The notes under the pieces are model-generated. The model was not told the DNA's origin. It made no database searches and worked only from the letters and a program-made list of their open reading frames with translations. Shown here in pieces: positions 50,493 to 58,844 of a stretch of DNA of 64,000 nt. A program made the position numbers and the translations under genes. The stretch lies in the NCBI GenBank assembly GCA_964638005.1, contig CAZWXS010000005.1, positions 1 to 64,000 of the forward strand. The letters are read 5' to 3'. Position 1 is the stretch's first letter, and every line of letters starts with the position of its first letter. Origin of the DNA: JAAYYM01 sp964638005 (GTDB lineage: Bacteria; Bacillota; Clostridia; Lachnospirales; Lachnospiraceae).

Positions 50493-51500
50493 TTATGATA
50501 TCATTTCAGGAAGCGGTAATCCGAAATGCTGATATGCAAGCGGCGTGACCACTCGACCTCTCGGTGTCCTGTTAATAAAGCCGCTTTTCAGCAGATAAGG
50601 TTCATAGACATCCTCTATCGTACCGGCATCCTCCCCGATTGCGGCAGCCAGCGTATCCAAACCTACAGGACCTCCCGCGAACTTTTCAATCATCGTCATC
50701 AGTATATTCCGATCCAGATAATCCAGTCCGTAACGATCGACCTCCATCATATCAAGTGCCGTTGTTGCAACTTCATATGTAATATCTCCGTCAAAGCGCA
50801 CCTGTGCAAAATCTCTGACTCTCTTTAAAAAGCGATTCGCAAGACGCGGCGTTCCTCTGCTCCTGCGTGCAAGCTCCATTGCCCCTTTTTCATCTATTCT
50901 GACCTCCAGTACCTCTGCCGAATGCCTGATGATCGTACTGAGTTCTTCATTGGTATAAAACTCCAGTCTGTTGATAACCCCAAAACGATCCCTGAGCGGT
51001 GCCGTCAACAGTCCGGCTCTGGTCGTTGCCCCCACCAGAGTAAACTTAGGCAGTTCCAGCCTGATGGATCTTGCCGATGCTCCCTTACCGATCATAATAT
51101 CAATCGCATAATCCTCCATGGCAGGATACAGTACCTCTTCCACCTGTCTGTTCAACCGATGTATCTCATCTACAAATAGAATATCCCCCTCCTGCAGATT
51201 GTTCAGGATGGCCGCCATCTCTCCCGGCTTTTCGATTGCCGGTCCTGAGGTCGTCTTGATATTGACCCCCATTTCATTTGCGATGATGCCTGCAAGCGTT
51301 GTCTTGCCAAGACCGGGTGGTCCGTAAAAAAGCACATGATCCAGTGCTTCTCCTCTTTTCTTTGCGGCATCGATATAGATTTTCAGATTTTCCTTCGCCT
51401 TATGCTGTCCGATATAATCTGATAAAAACTGCGGTCTGAGACTTCCCTCTATCTTAATGTCCTCTTCGGTCAAGGTTGTTTCGATTGAACGTTTCTGCAT
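50493..51500 (-). CDS. ruvB: Holliday junction branch-migration helicase RuvB
   Basis: 335 residues, AAA+ motor: Walker A GPPGLGKTTLA near 60, Walker B in ILFVDEIHRLNR, sensor VGATTRAGLLTAPLRDRFG, and the winged-helix C-terminal RTPRGRVVTPLAY. RuvB drives branch migration with RuvA and hands junctions to RecU, also in this window. It follows ruvA by 17 bases. Confidence 0.97.
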   Translation of the reverse strand: MQKRSIETTLTEEDIKIEGSLRPQFLSDYIGQHKAKENLKIYIDAAKKRGEALDHVLFYGPPGLGKTTLAGIIANEMGVNIKTTSGPAIEKPGEMAAILNNLQEGDILFVDEIHRLNRQVEEVLYPAMEDYAIDIMIGKGASARSIRLELPKFTLVGATTRAGLLTAPLRDRFGVINRLEFYTNEELSTIIRHSAEVLEVRIDEKGAMELARRSRGTPRLANRFLKRVRDFAQVRFDGDITYEVATTALDMMEVDRYGLDYLDRNILMTMIEKFAGGPVGLDTLAAAIGEDAGTIEDVYEPYLLKSGFINRTPRGRVVTPLAYQHFGLPLPEMIS

Positions 51501-51517
51501 ATCTGATTCCTCTGTTT

Positions 51518-52132
51518 CTAGAAATGATTGATGTTCTTAAGTGCCTGCTTCAAGATTACTTCAACATCCGAAGCCTCTGTTGCTGCTACCTGTTTTACGG
51601 CGCGCAAGGCATCTGTTGCGGAATAGCCAAGTGCCGTCAATGCTTCAACAGCTTCATTTCTGGCATCGGATATGTTTTCTCCGTCCGCGCTCGCCTTGGA
51701 ATGCGCCAAACGCTCCTCAAATGCATCCTCTAAGGATACCTTATCCTTCAGATCAATGATCAGCCTCTGCGCTGTTTTTGCCCCAATCCCGGGTGCCTTC
51801 GAGATGGTCTTGGCATCTGCAGACAATATGGCAAATCGCAAATCATCTGTCGTCATCACCGACAATATGGCAAGTGCGCCCTTTGGCCCGATTCCGTTCA
51901 CTTGAATCAACAATTTGAAAAAGTCCAAGTCATCCTTTGTCAAAAATCCATACAGAAGCATTGCATCTTCACGCACAGCCAAATATGTATAAACCTTTAT
52001 TTCTTCTCCGAGTCCGTGCAGACAATCAATCGTACTTGCAGACATCTTGATGTTATAACCCACATGATTGACCTCCAGTACGATCTGTTCCTCATAGATT
52101 CCTGCCACTTCCCCTTTTAAATATCCTATCAT
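51518..52132 (-). CDS. ruvA: Holliday junction DNA-binding protein RuvA
   Basis: 204 residues: MIGYLKGEVAGI at the start, OB-fold domain 1, HhH motifs VNGIGPKGALAIL and APGIGAKTAQRLIIDLKDK in the middle, and a flexible linker leading to domain III (NEAVEALTALGYS) for RuvB contact. It overlaps the Gx transporter stop by 4 bases, so the two are translated together; ruvB follows. Confidence 0.96.
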   Translation of the reverse strand: MIGYLKGEVAGIYEEQIVLEVNHVGYNIKMSASTIDCLHGLGEEIKVYTYLAVREDAMLLYGFLTKDDLDFFKLLIQVNGIGPKGALAILSVMTTDDLRFAILSADAKTISKAPGIGAKTAQRLIIDLKDKVSLEDAFEERLAHSKASADGENISDARNEAVEALTALGYSATDALRAVKQVAATEASDVEVILKQALKNINHF

Positions 52133-52680
52133 CGACTTTCCTCCATATAGCTCCCGTCGTCCGTCCGACTGATGACCTGCTGCAGCCTGAGCGTCAAAAG
52201 CCTTGAAACTATACCGATCAGCAATCCGGTAACGGCACCTGCAATTATCAGGAACGGAATATAATAAGTAAGACGCAGTTCATTGACGACAAATGCCGCC
52301 ACGATCAGCTGCCCGATATTATGCATGATCCCACCTGCGATGCTGACCCCGGTCATGCTCAACTGCCTTACTTTCTGTAATAATATCATACCGATCAGAC
52401 TGAAGGCTCCGCCTGCTGCAGAGTATAAAAGGCTGTACGGACTCCCGAACAGAATACTGACCGTCAGTATCCTGACAGCAGAAACAACTGCCGCCTCGCC
52501 TGCTCCAAACAGATACAATACCGATACTGTCACAATATTGGCAAGTCCGAGCTTCATCCCCGGTATCCCAAAAGCAAACGGGATCAAGGTCTCTATATAG
52601 CCGCACAAAATCGCAATTGCCGCCAATATCCCCATGTATGCAACATTTCTGCCGGTCGATCGACTCCTTCTCACACTCAT
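52129..52680 (-). CDS. Gx transporter family protein (heptaprenyl diphosphate synthase component I-like)
   Basis: 183 residues, about 5 membrane segments. GYIETLIPFAFGIPGMKLGLANI is typical of the Hpre_diP_synt_I/Gx transporter family, which has the look of ECF substrate-binding (S) components. In other Firmicutes it stands next to a NusG-II protein gene, as here. The actual substrate is unknown. The C-terminal tail is basic and soluble. It is coupled to ruvA by a 4-base overlap. Confidence 0.87.
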   Translation of the reverse strand: MSVRRSRSTGRNVAYMGILAAIAILCGYIETLIPFAFGIPGMKLGLANIVTVSVLYLFGAGEAAVVSAVRILTVSILFGSPYSLLYSAAGGAFSLIGMILLQKVRQLSMTGVSIAGGIMHNIGQLIVAAFVVNELRLTYYIPFLIIAGAVTGLLIGIVSRLLTLRLQQVISRTDDGSYMEESR

Positions 52681-52707
52681 TCCCCTTTATGTCCGCATAT
52701 ATGTGTC

Positions 52708-53073
52708 TCACCGCGCAACTGCATCCACCGGAGCTTCTTCATCGCTTACTACTCTAATGACAATACGCCCCGGCAAACACACAATGGTCTCTCCGCTCCT
52801 TGAAATTCGTGCCTGATGTACACAAAGTTGATCAGGGCACGATGCTGCGGTCACATCTGCAGTCCCGTTATGGATTACAAGATGTACTTCCCCATTTTCA
52901 TAGCCCTGAATCTCTTCTGAGATATCCTCCGTAAGAGCATATCTCACCGTTTCAATTCCGTCGACTGACACCACTGCATAGGCACCGTCTGCTCCGATAA
53001 TGCTTCTGATGCATAACCAGAGCAGAGCGATTCCAATTGCTCCAACTAATAAAATACAGTCCCATTTTTTCAT
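52708..53073 (-). CDS. NusG domain II-containing secreted or membrane-anchored protein
   Basis: 121 residues: N-terminal hydrophobic segment (ILLVGAIGIALLWLCI, about 7-22), then a NusG domain II-like beta domain with DQLCVHQARISRSGETIVCLPGRIVI including CPDQLCVHQ. These small proteins commonly accompany the Gx transporter, as here 27 bases downstream. Function unknown; the Cys pair could bind metal or form a disulfide. Confidence 0.87.
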   Translation of the reverse strand: MKKWDCILLVGAIGIALLWLCIRSIIGADGAYAVVSVDGIETVRYALTEDISEEIQGYENGEVHLVIHNGTADVTAASCPDQLCVHQARISRSGETIVCLPGRIVIRVVSDEEAPVDAVAR

Positions 53074-53081
53074 AATACTGC

Positions 53082-54884
53082 TTACAGTTTAAACGCTTCC
53101 ACTAGTTTATGCAGATCTGTTGACATTCTTGCCAAATTCTCCGCAACATCCGACACTTCCTGCAGATTAGCGGATTGCTCCGTAACAGTTGCAGCAATTG
53201 CTTCCGTTCCGTCTGCATTTTCATCAATGGCGGTATGTATCCTCTCAATGTTGACCCCGACCTGCTTAGACACATCCGCAAGTATCTTCAGATCCTCCAG
53301 CATACTCTTAATATCCTGATTAACAGTATGTGTTCCATCTTTGATTTCTACGAAACTGTCTCTGGTATGGTTTGCAATCTCATTACCCTTTTCCAGCTGA
53401 TGCAGACCTTCCTCCATCTTTTTGGACATATTGATGGCATTGTTCTGCACGCCTTCGATGATATTACCGATCTTGCCTGCAGATTCATGTGTGTCCTCTG
53501 CAAGTTTTCTGATTTCCATGGCAACGACCGCAAATCCCTTGCCCGCTTCACCGGCTCTGGCTGCCTCTATGGATGCATTCAGAGACAATAGATTCGTCTG
53601 AGTCGATATCGCCGTAATAGAATTCAATATATTATTCATGTCTTCCGCATTTTGGCTCAATATACCCGCAATACCCGATACCTCCTGCATGACATCATTC
53701 AGGCTTGCCAGCTGCTGCATATAGGTCTCAATCGCTTTATTTCCGTCCATGGCATTCTGCATTGCCAGATCCGCATTGCCTGCAATACGTTCTACCTTTT
53801 CGGATATATTGACGGAAATCGTATCCATCTCATCTACCTGTGAAATGATACTGCTTGCCTCATCCTTCTGTACATTCATACGCTCCGACATGTGATCGAT
53901 CGCTTTTGTAATCTCAACACTGCCTGCCGCATTCTGTGCCGCGCTCTCGCTGACAGCATGGATGGATTCTTCCATATTCTCGCTGACACCGAGCACCTTC
54001 TGGATAATATTTTTCAAACTGGTACTCATATAGTTGAATACTACCGCCAGATCTCTGAGTTCGTCTTCGGAATTCATCACAATTTCTTCGCCGCTCAAGT
54101 CTCCGTCAGCCACAACCGAAATGTTCTTTTTCAACAGACCGATCGGTTTCACGATGGTTCCTCTGATGACTAAGAACATCAATACAACAGCCAATATAAT
54201 CGTAATGATTACGACCAGAACAATCACACTGATCATCTTGGTGAAATTATCATTGATCTCCTTTTGTAGTTCAGTGCTTCGATTCAGCTCCAACTGCATC
54301 AGTGTATTACAATACGATGTGATGAAACCGGACTGTCCCTGCATCTTCTCCGCAAAAGGCTTGCCCTCCGGCATGTAGCGTCCGTTACCTGCCTCCAGAA
54401 CATCACCATACAAGGCAACATACTGTGACACAAAACTTTCTATTGAATCCAGCTGTGAATGATTCTGTTTATAGATCGGATCATCACCGATGTTAGAACG
54501 GATCTCCTCCACATAAGGAAGCAGATTATTGATGACCTCTGTCTCCTTTTCATCTTCCTCTTTATTTCCGACCGCACATATATTGATCAGAGATCTTGAG
54601 AAATTCTGTGTCTTTGTATTGATATAATTTATTTTTGATAAATTGTCCAGAACCGATACATACTGCTGATTATAATCATTGGACTTAACAGCCAGGAACC
54701 CAAGCAGCAACAGCATAATCAAAATCATAGTCGTATACATGATTGTGATACGTCTCCCGATGCTCGCCAAAAAGATCTTCTTAATAATCTTAGGTGTGTG
54801 ATCCTTTCTGACTTTTTTGCTCTTTACCTTCTTTTCTTTTACCTTCTTCTGTCGCGTTTTTTGCTCTGTTGCAATCTCCTTCAT
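53082..54884 (-). CDS. Methyl-accepting chemotaxis protein
   Basis: About 600 residues: a Lys-rich cytoplasmic N terminus (QKKVKEKKVKSKKVRKDH), a membrane segment near 48-67, an extracellular sensor domain (about 70-210, mainly helical), a second membrane segment (VIVLVVIITIILAVVLMFL), HAMP (about 240-295) and a signalling domain with LNASIEAARAGEAGKGFAVVA. It transmits ligand binding to CheA/CheW. The ligand is not predictable. No flagellar or che genes are in this window. Start ATG 54884, 7-8 bases after GGGGGT. Confidence 0.93.
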   Translation of the reverse strand: MKEIATEQKTRQKKVKEKKVKSKKVRKDHTPKIIKKIFLASIGRRITIMYTTMILIMLLLLGFLAVKSNDYNQQYVSVLDNLSKINYINTKTQNFSRSLINICAVGNKEEDEKETEVINNLLPYVEEIRSNIGDDPIYKQNHSQLDSIESFVSQYVALYGDVLEAGNGRYMPEGKPFAEKMQGQSGFITSYCNTLMQLELNRSTELQKEINDNFTKMISVIVLVVIITIILAVVLMFLVIRGTIVKPIGLLKKNISVVADGDLSGEEIVMNSEDELRDLAVVFNYMSTSLKNIIQKVLGVSENMEESIHAVSESAAQNAAGSVEITKAIDHMSERMNVQKDEASSIISQVDEMDTISVNISEKVERIAGNADLAMQNAMDGNKAIETYMQQLASLNDVMQEVSGIAGILSQNAEDMNNILNSITAISTQTNLLSLNASIEAARAGEAGKGFAVVAMEIRKLAEDTHESAGKIGNIIEGVQNNAINMSKKMEEGLHQLEKGNEIANHTRDSFVEIKDGTHTVNQDIKSMLEDLKILADVSKQVGVNIERIHTAIDENADGTEAIAATVTEQSANLQEVSDVAENLARMSTDLHKLVEAFKL

Positions 54885-54997
54885 TTGTAATACCCCCATG
54901 TTTACAATAAAATCAATAACCGCCAATATATTGATTTTATCATAGTCGCCAACATGTCTCAAGTGCTATTTTCTATCATTTCATAAGATTGTACATA

Positions 54998-55032
54998 CAA
55001 AAACCTGCCCAAAGCAAAAATGGACAGGTTTT
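54998..55032 (-). terminator. Terminator after leuD
   Basis: Minus-strand inverted repeat of 11 bp with one mismatch (55000-55010 with 55022-55032) and a four-T run, 28 bases past the leuD stop. Confidence 0.8.
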
Positions 55033-55059
55033 ATAATGACTCATCTATGAAATTAGAGA

Positions 55060-55545
55060 TTATTTGCGGTTGATATAATTGACCAGGCCTTCCGCTTTAA
55101 TGATCTTCTGCATGAATTCCGGGAACGGCTGCCCCTTGAACTGCGTGTTCTTCGTACGGTTATAGATCATTCCGCTGTCAAAATCAACTTCTACTTCATC
55201 TCCTGCATCAATACCGTTTGCAGCCTCCGCACATTCTATGATCGGCAGTCCGATATTGATTGCATTGCGATAGAATATCCTTGCAAATGTCTCTGCGATA
55301 ACACAGCTGACACCCGCCACCTTGATGACAAGCGGTGCATGCTCTCTGGAAGAACCGCATCCGAAGTTCTTGCCCGCCACGATTAGATCTCCTGCCTGTA
55401 CCTTGCTCACAAATGACGCATCTATGTCTTCCATACAGTGCTCAGCCAATTCCTTCTGATCTTGGATGGCAAGGTATCTTGCCGGAATGATGACATCCGT
55501 ATCTACATTATCTCCATATTTAAAAGCATTTCCTTTTGCGTTCAT
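55060..55545 (-). CDS. leuD: 3-isopropylmalate dehydratase small subunit
   Basis: 161 residues, bacterial/archaeal short type: NVDTDVIIPARYL at the start, GKNFGCGSSREHAPLVIK in the middle (the substrate-binding loop), and AINIGLPIIEC. It pairs with LeuC, 46 bases upstream, in the second step of leucine synthesis. Start ATG 55545 (MNAKGNAFKYG) with AAGGAGAG upstream; the longer upstream frame is leuC sequence in another frame. Confidence 0.96.
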   Translation of the reverse strand: MNAKGNAFKYGDNVDTDVIIPARYLAIQDQKELAEHCMEDIDASFVSKVQAGDLIVAGKNFGCGSSREHAPLVIKVAGVSCVIAETFARIFYRNAINIGLPIIECAEAANGIDAGDEVEVDFDSGMIYNRTKNTQFKGQPFPEFMQKIIKAEGLVNYINRK

Positions 55546-55591
55546 ATTCTCTCTCCTTTTACTCATCCGTCCTTCTGCTTGTATGAACTGT

Positions 55592-56851
55592 TCATTCAGC
55601 CGGAGCTGTGATATAACCTGTAATTGCACTTGCTGCCGCCACCGCAGGGCTCGCAAGATATACCTCTGAATCCACATGTCCCATACGTCCTACAAAATTA
55701 CGATTTGTCGTAGAGATACATCTCTCTCCGGCTGCAAGAATTCCCATATATCCGCCCAGACAGGGACCACAGGTCGGCGTAGATACAACAGCTCCCGCTT
55801 CAATAAATGTCTTCAACAGTCCTTCTTCCATTGCCTGCAGATAGATTGCCTGTGTCGCAGGGATAATGATACAACGGACGTTTTTGGCAACCTTATTGCC
55901 TTTGAGGATTGCTGCTGCGACGCGCAGATCATCGATGCGTCCGTTGGTACAAGAACCGATTACGGACTGATCGATCTTGACCGGTGTTGCAATCTCATCT
56001 ATTGTCTTGGTGTTTTCCGGTAAATGAGGAAATGCAACCGTCGGTTTTAATGTGCTTAAATCAATTGTATATTCCCTCTCATATTCTGCGTCAGCATCTG
56101 CTTCATATATCTGATACGGACGTACACTGTGCTCTTTCATGTATGCCATGGTCAGATCATCTACAGGGAAAATGCCGTTCTTGGCTCCTGCCTCAATCGC
56201 CATATTGGCAATCGTAAATCTGTCATCCATCGTAAGATGAGCTATACCGTCTCCCACAAATTCCATTGACTGATAAAGCGCGCCGTCCACACCAATCATT
56301 CCGATGATATGCAAGATCACATCCTTACCGCTGATCCATTTTGCCGGCTTTCCGACAATATTGAATCTGACTGCAGACGGAACCTTGAACCACGCCTTGC
56401 CCGTAACCATGCCTGCCGCCATGTCGGTACTTCCGACACCCGTAGAAAATGCCCCGAGAGCGCCATATGTACAAGTATGAGAATCCGCTCCGATGATTGC
56501 ATCTCCCGCCACCGTCAATCCTTTTTCCGGCAGCAATGCATGTTCAATACCCATCTGTCCTACATCAAAATAATTTGTAATCTCATGCTTACATGCAAAA
56601 TCTCTTACGCACTTGCAGTTTTCTGCAGATTTGATATCCTTGTTCGGAATAAAATGATCCATGACCAATGCGATCTTATCCTTATGAAATACAGAATCTG
56701 TTTTCATTTTATCCATTTCGCGTACCGCCACAGGCGTTGTAATATCATTTCCGAGCACAAGATCCAGTTCTGCCTCGATTAGCTGTCCCGCTGTCACGCT
56801 TTCAAGTCCCGCATGTGCTGCTAATATTTTCTGTGTCATTGTCATTCCCAT
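55592..56851 (-). CDS. leuC: 3-isopropylmalate dehydratase large subunit
   Basis: 419 residues of the LeuC/aconitase family: Fe-S cluster Cys in SVIGSCTNGR and the CGPCLGG pair, IGADSHTCTYGALGAFSTGVGSTD in the active site. It isomerises isopropylmalate with LeuD. AGGAGG lies 8 bases before ATG 56851. It is transcribed away from the lysR-type gene, which may regulate it. Confidence 0.96.
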   Translation of the reverse strand: MGMTMTQKILAAHAGLESVTAGQLIEAELDLVLGNDITTPVAVREMDKMKTDSVFHKDKIALVMDHFIPNKDIKSAENCKCVRDFACKHEITNYFDVGQMGIEHALLPEKGLTVAGDAIIGADSHTCTYGALGAFSTGVGSTDMAAGMVTGKAWFKVPSAVRFNIVGKPAKWISGKDVILHIIGMIGVDGALYQSMEFVGDGIAHLTMDDRFTIANMAIEAGAKNGIFPVDDLTMAYMKEHSVRPYQIYEADADAEYEREYTIDLSTLKPTVAFPHLPENTKTIDEIATPVKIDQSVIGSCTNGRIDDLRVAAAILKGNKVAKNVRCIIIPATQAIYLQAMEEGLLKTFIEAGAVVSTPTCGPCLGGYMGILAAGERCISTTNRNFVGRMGHVDSEVYLASPAVAAASAITGYITAPAE

Positions 56852-56963
56852 TTGTATTACCTCCTATCATTTTCATTGCAAATGATGCTCTGTTTCTTTT
56901 TGTTTTAATTGTATTAGTAGTGTATCATAGAACATATTATAATCAAAATACTAATATTTCATG

Positions 56964-56992
56964 TTTACTATAACCGTACGTTATGCTAAAAT
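56964..56992 (+). promoter_or_regulatory. Promoter of the lysR-type gene with an LTTR-type site in the spacer
   Basis: -35 TTTACT (56964-56969), 17-base spacer, -10 TAAAAT (56987-56992). The spacer contains ATAACCGTACGTTAT (56970-56984), a T-N11-A motif with ATA/TAT arms, as used by LysR-type regulators. Binding there would repress its own gene and could influence divergent leuC. Confidence 0.6.
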
Positions 56993-57049
56993 GAATTTTG
57001 AAACAAAAAACATGGAAAACGATTGGCAGTTGCCGAACAGGAGACACAT

Positions 57050-57982
57050 ATGGAAAACAATTTGTCGTTATACAAGATCTTTTATGCAGTTGCCATAAGC
57101 GGCAATATATCAAATGCCGCAAAGTCATTATACATCAGTCAGCCTGCAGTCAGCAAGGCAATCTCCAAATTGGAACAAAATCTTGACGTCATCCTGTTTA
57201 CACGGAGTCCCAAGGGTGTTGCTCTGACCTATGAAGGAGAATTGCTGTTTGTCAAAATCAAAGCAGCATTCGAATCCATCGAATCAGGTGAAGAACAGCT
57301 GCGGCGTGCTACGGAACTCGGGAGCGGTCATATCAAGATCGGAGTCAGCACTACCTTATGCAAATACGTACTGCTTCCATATCTTAGAGATTTCATCGAG
57401 GCAAACCCGCATATCAAGATATCCATCAACTGCCAGTCAACCTATCAGACCCTCAAGCTGCTCGAAGAGGATAAGATTGATATAGGCTTCATCGGCAAGC
57501 CGAAAGATACGAAGGAGTATATGAAGAATCTGGACTTCATACGTGTCGGTGAGATTGAGGATATCTTTGTAACGACCAAGAGCTATATGGATAACTTAAA
57601 GATACGTGTTGCAGACCATTCGCACTCTTCCATTCTGCAAAATGCAACCCTGATGCTGCTTGATAAACCGAATATGACACGTCAATACATCGACGCATAT
57701 TTTGCAGAGCATCACTTTGAACCCGGACAGTTGATTGAGGTTACTACCATGGATCTGCTGATAGACTTTGCCAAGATCGGTCTTGGCGTTGCCTGTGTCA
57801 TCAAGGATTTTGTAAAAAAAGAACTCGAATCCAAAGACCTGATCCAAGTTCCTCTCAAAGTATCCATTCCTAAACGTAATATCGGCTTTGCAATTCCAAA
57901 AGCCAAAGTAATCTCCAGTGCCACAGAACGGTTTGCCGCATTTGTGGCAGAACGTTCTTCAATACAGACAAAATTATTGTAG
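57050..57982 (+). CDS. LysR family transcriptional regulator
   Basis: About 310 residues: a winged-helix DNA-binding domain (LYKIFYAVAISGNISNAAKSLYISQPAVSKAISKLEQNL region, about 1-60; key phrase SQPAVSKAI) and a periplasmic-binding-type effector domain (GHIKIGVSTTLCKYVLLPYL from about 92). It is divergent from leuC with a T-N11-A site in its own promoter, so control of leuCD or ilv genes is plausible; effector unknown. Start ATG 57050 has GGAGA 5 bases upstream; the ATG at 57023 lacks an RBS. Confidence 0.92.
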   Translation: MENNLSLYKIFYAVAISGNISNAAKSLYISQPAVSKAISKLEQNLDVILFTRSPKGVALTYEGELLFVKIKAAFESIESGEEQLRRATELGSGHIKIGVSTTLCKYVLLPYLRDFIEANPHIKISINCQSTYQTLKLLEEDKIDIGFIGKPKDTKEYMKNLDFIRVGEIEDIFVTTKSYMDNLKIRVADHSHSSILQNATLMLLDKPNMTRQYIDAYFAEHHFEPGQLIEVTTMDLLIDFAKIGLGVACVIKDFVKKELESKDLIQVPLKVSIPKRNIGFAIPKAKVISSATERFAAFVAERSSIQTKLL

Positions 57983-58498
57983 TCCCCAGTAACCAAGATA
58001 AGCATTCATGGCACGCTGCTGCTCCTGTTTATAAGCTTCCGTAAAGACTGTCGTCTGATTGGATGCCTGTGCCTGCATCATGGAATAATACTGTGCCAGC
58101 TGCATCGCCTGTGCTGCCTTTACGGCATTATACTGCGCAACTGCATTGGCCTGTGCCGCTGCCGCTCCGTTTGCCACCATCTGTACCTGAGCTGCCTGAA
58201 GTGTCTGTGCATTTACGATTGCATTGTACTGCATCTGCGCCTGTGCCTGCAGGGCTGCATTCACCTGAGCCGCCTGCGCTGCCTGTGCCTGAAGAGCCTG
58301 CTGATAGAGTGCTGCCTGTGCCTGAAGAGCTTGTTGCTGCAAAGCTGCCTGATACTGGGCTGCTACAGTTGCATTATATTGAGCAAGAGCTGCTTGCTGC
58401 TGTTCTGCCAAAGTCGCGGCCTTTGTTGTTGTCGGTATCAATAGTGTGATTGCACATGCTGCTGTAATTGTTAAGGTAAGTTTGATTAATTTGTTCAT
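57974..58498 (-). CDS. Secreted Ala/Gln-rich low-complexity protein
   Basis: About 174 residues with a signal peptide (LIKLTLTITAACAITLLI, cleavage near TKA-A). The mature region is more than half Ala and Gln with irregular Tyr, Asn and Met (for example QQALQAQAALYQQALQAQAAQ is a typical 21-residue patch; read QQALQAQ/ALYQQAL), then a unique tail NQTTVFTEAYKQEQQ. The repeats are expected to be helical; no anchor or enzyme motif is present. Possibly a cell-envelope or adhesive fibre-like protein; unknown. RBS GGAGG about 10 bases before ATG 58498. The 3' end overlaps lysR by 9 bases. Confidence 0.75.
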   Translation of the reverse strand: MNKLIKLTLTITAACAITLLIPTTTKAATLAEQQQAALAQYNATVAAQYQAALQQQALQAQAALYQQALQAQAAQAAQVNAALQAQAQMQYNAIVNAQTLQAAQVQMVANGAAAAQANAVAQYNAVKAAQAMQLAQYYSMMQAQASNQTTVFTEAYKQEQQRAMNAYLGYWGLQ

Positions 58499-58599
58499 AA
58501 TGGGAATACCTCCGTTTCTGGTGTTGTCGTTTCTTGGTTTCATTATCTTACAGGTTCATCATTTCTTGTTTTGTTCCTATTAGAATGTCATTATATTAA

Positions 58600-58628
58600 A
58601 TTATAATACCAATGATATCTAATGGCAA
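58600..58628 (-). promoter_or_regulatory. Promoter of the Ala/Gln-rich protein gene
   Basis: Minus-strand -35 TTGCCA (58623-58628), 17-base spacer, -10 TATAAT (58600-58605), with a leader of about 95 bases. Confidence 0.72.
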
Positions 58629-58707
58629 GTTACTTCACACTGATTTCATAGAGTCATCAATATGCTTCTCATTTAAGGAGTGGGAATTTGGGGTGACTAC
58701 AGAGGAT

Positions 58708-58759
58708 GCAACAGAAAAGATGGCTTGCCATCTTTTCTGTTGCCGCCCTTACGGGCGGC
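58708..58759. repeat. Two adjacent perfect hairpins in the intergenic region before the ilvC terminator
   Basis: First: 16-bp perfect stem (58708-58723 with 58728-58743, loop CTTG). Second: 7-bp GC-rich stem GCCGCCC/GGGCGGC (58742-58748 with 58753-58759, loop TTAC). Neither has a T-run, so they are not typical terminators. Together with the terminator they occupy most of the 346-base gap between ilvC and the Ala/Gln-rich gene. Confidence 0.85.
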
Positions 58760-58762
58760 TAT

Positions 58763-58823
58763 ATAAATTAAAAAGGACAGTCCTTTTCATGCTAGCATGA
58801 ACGGACTGTTCTTTTTAATTTAT
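58763..58823. terminator. Terminator after ilvC
   Basis: 21-bp stem with one G-U pair (58763-58783 with 58803-58823); the loop contains the palindrome CATGCTAGCATG. A/T-rich flanks on both sides allow action in both directions. Confidence 0.88.
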
Positions 58824-58844
58824 GCATCCTCTTCCACTATTGGA

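Noticed and set aside
54885..54962. TAAA-like element upstream of the MCP gene as a sigma-28 promoter
   Set aside because: No GCCGATAA-type -10 at the right distance.
58612..58800. Plus-strand 62-codon frame running through the hairpins
   Set aside because: It is made of the inverted-repeat sequence, with no convincing start, and is best explained by the hairpins.
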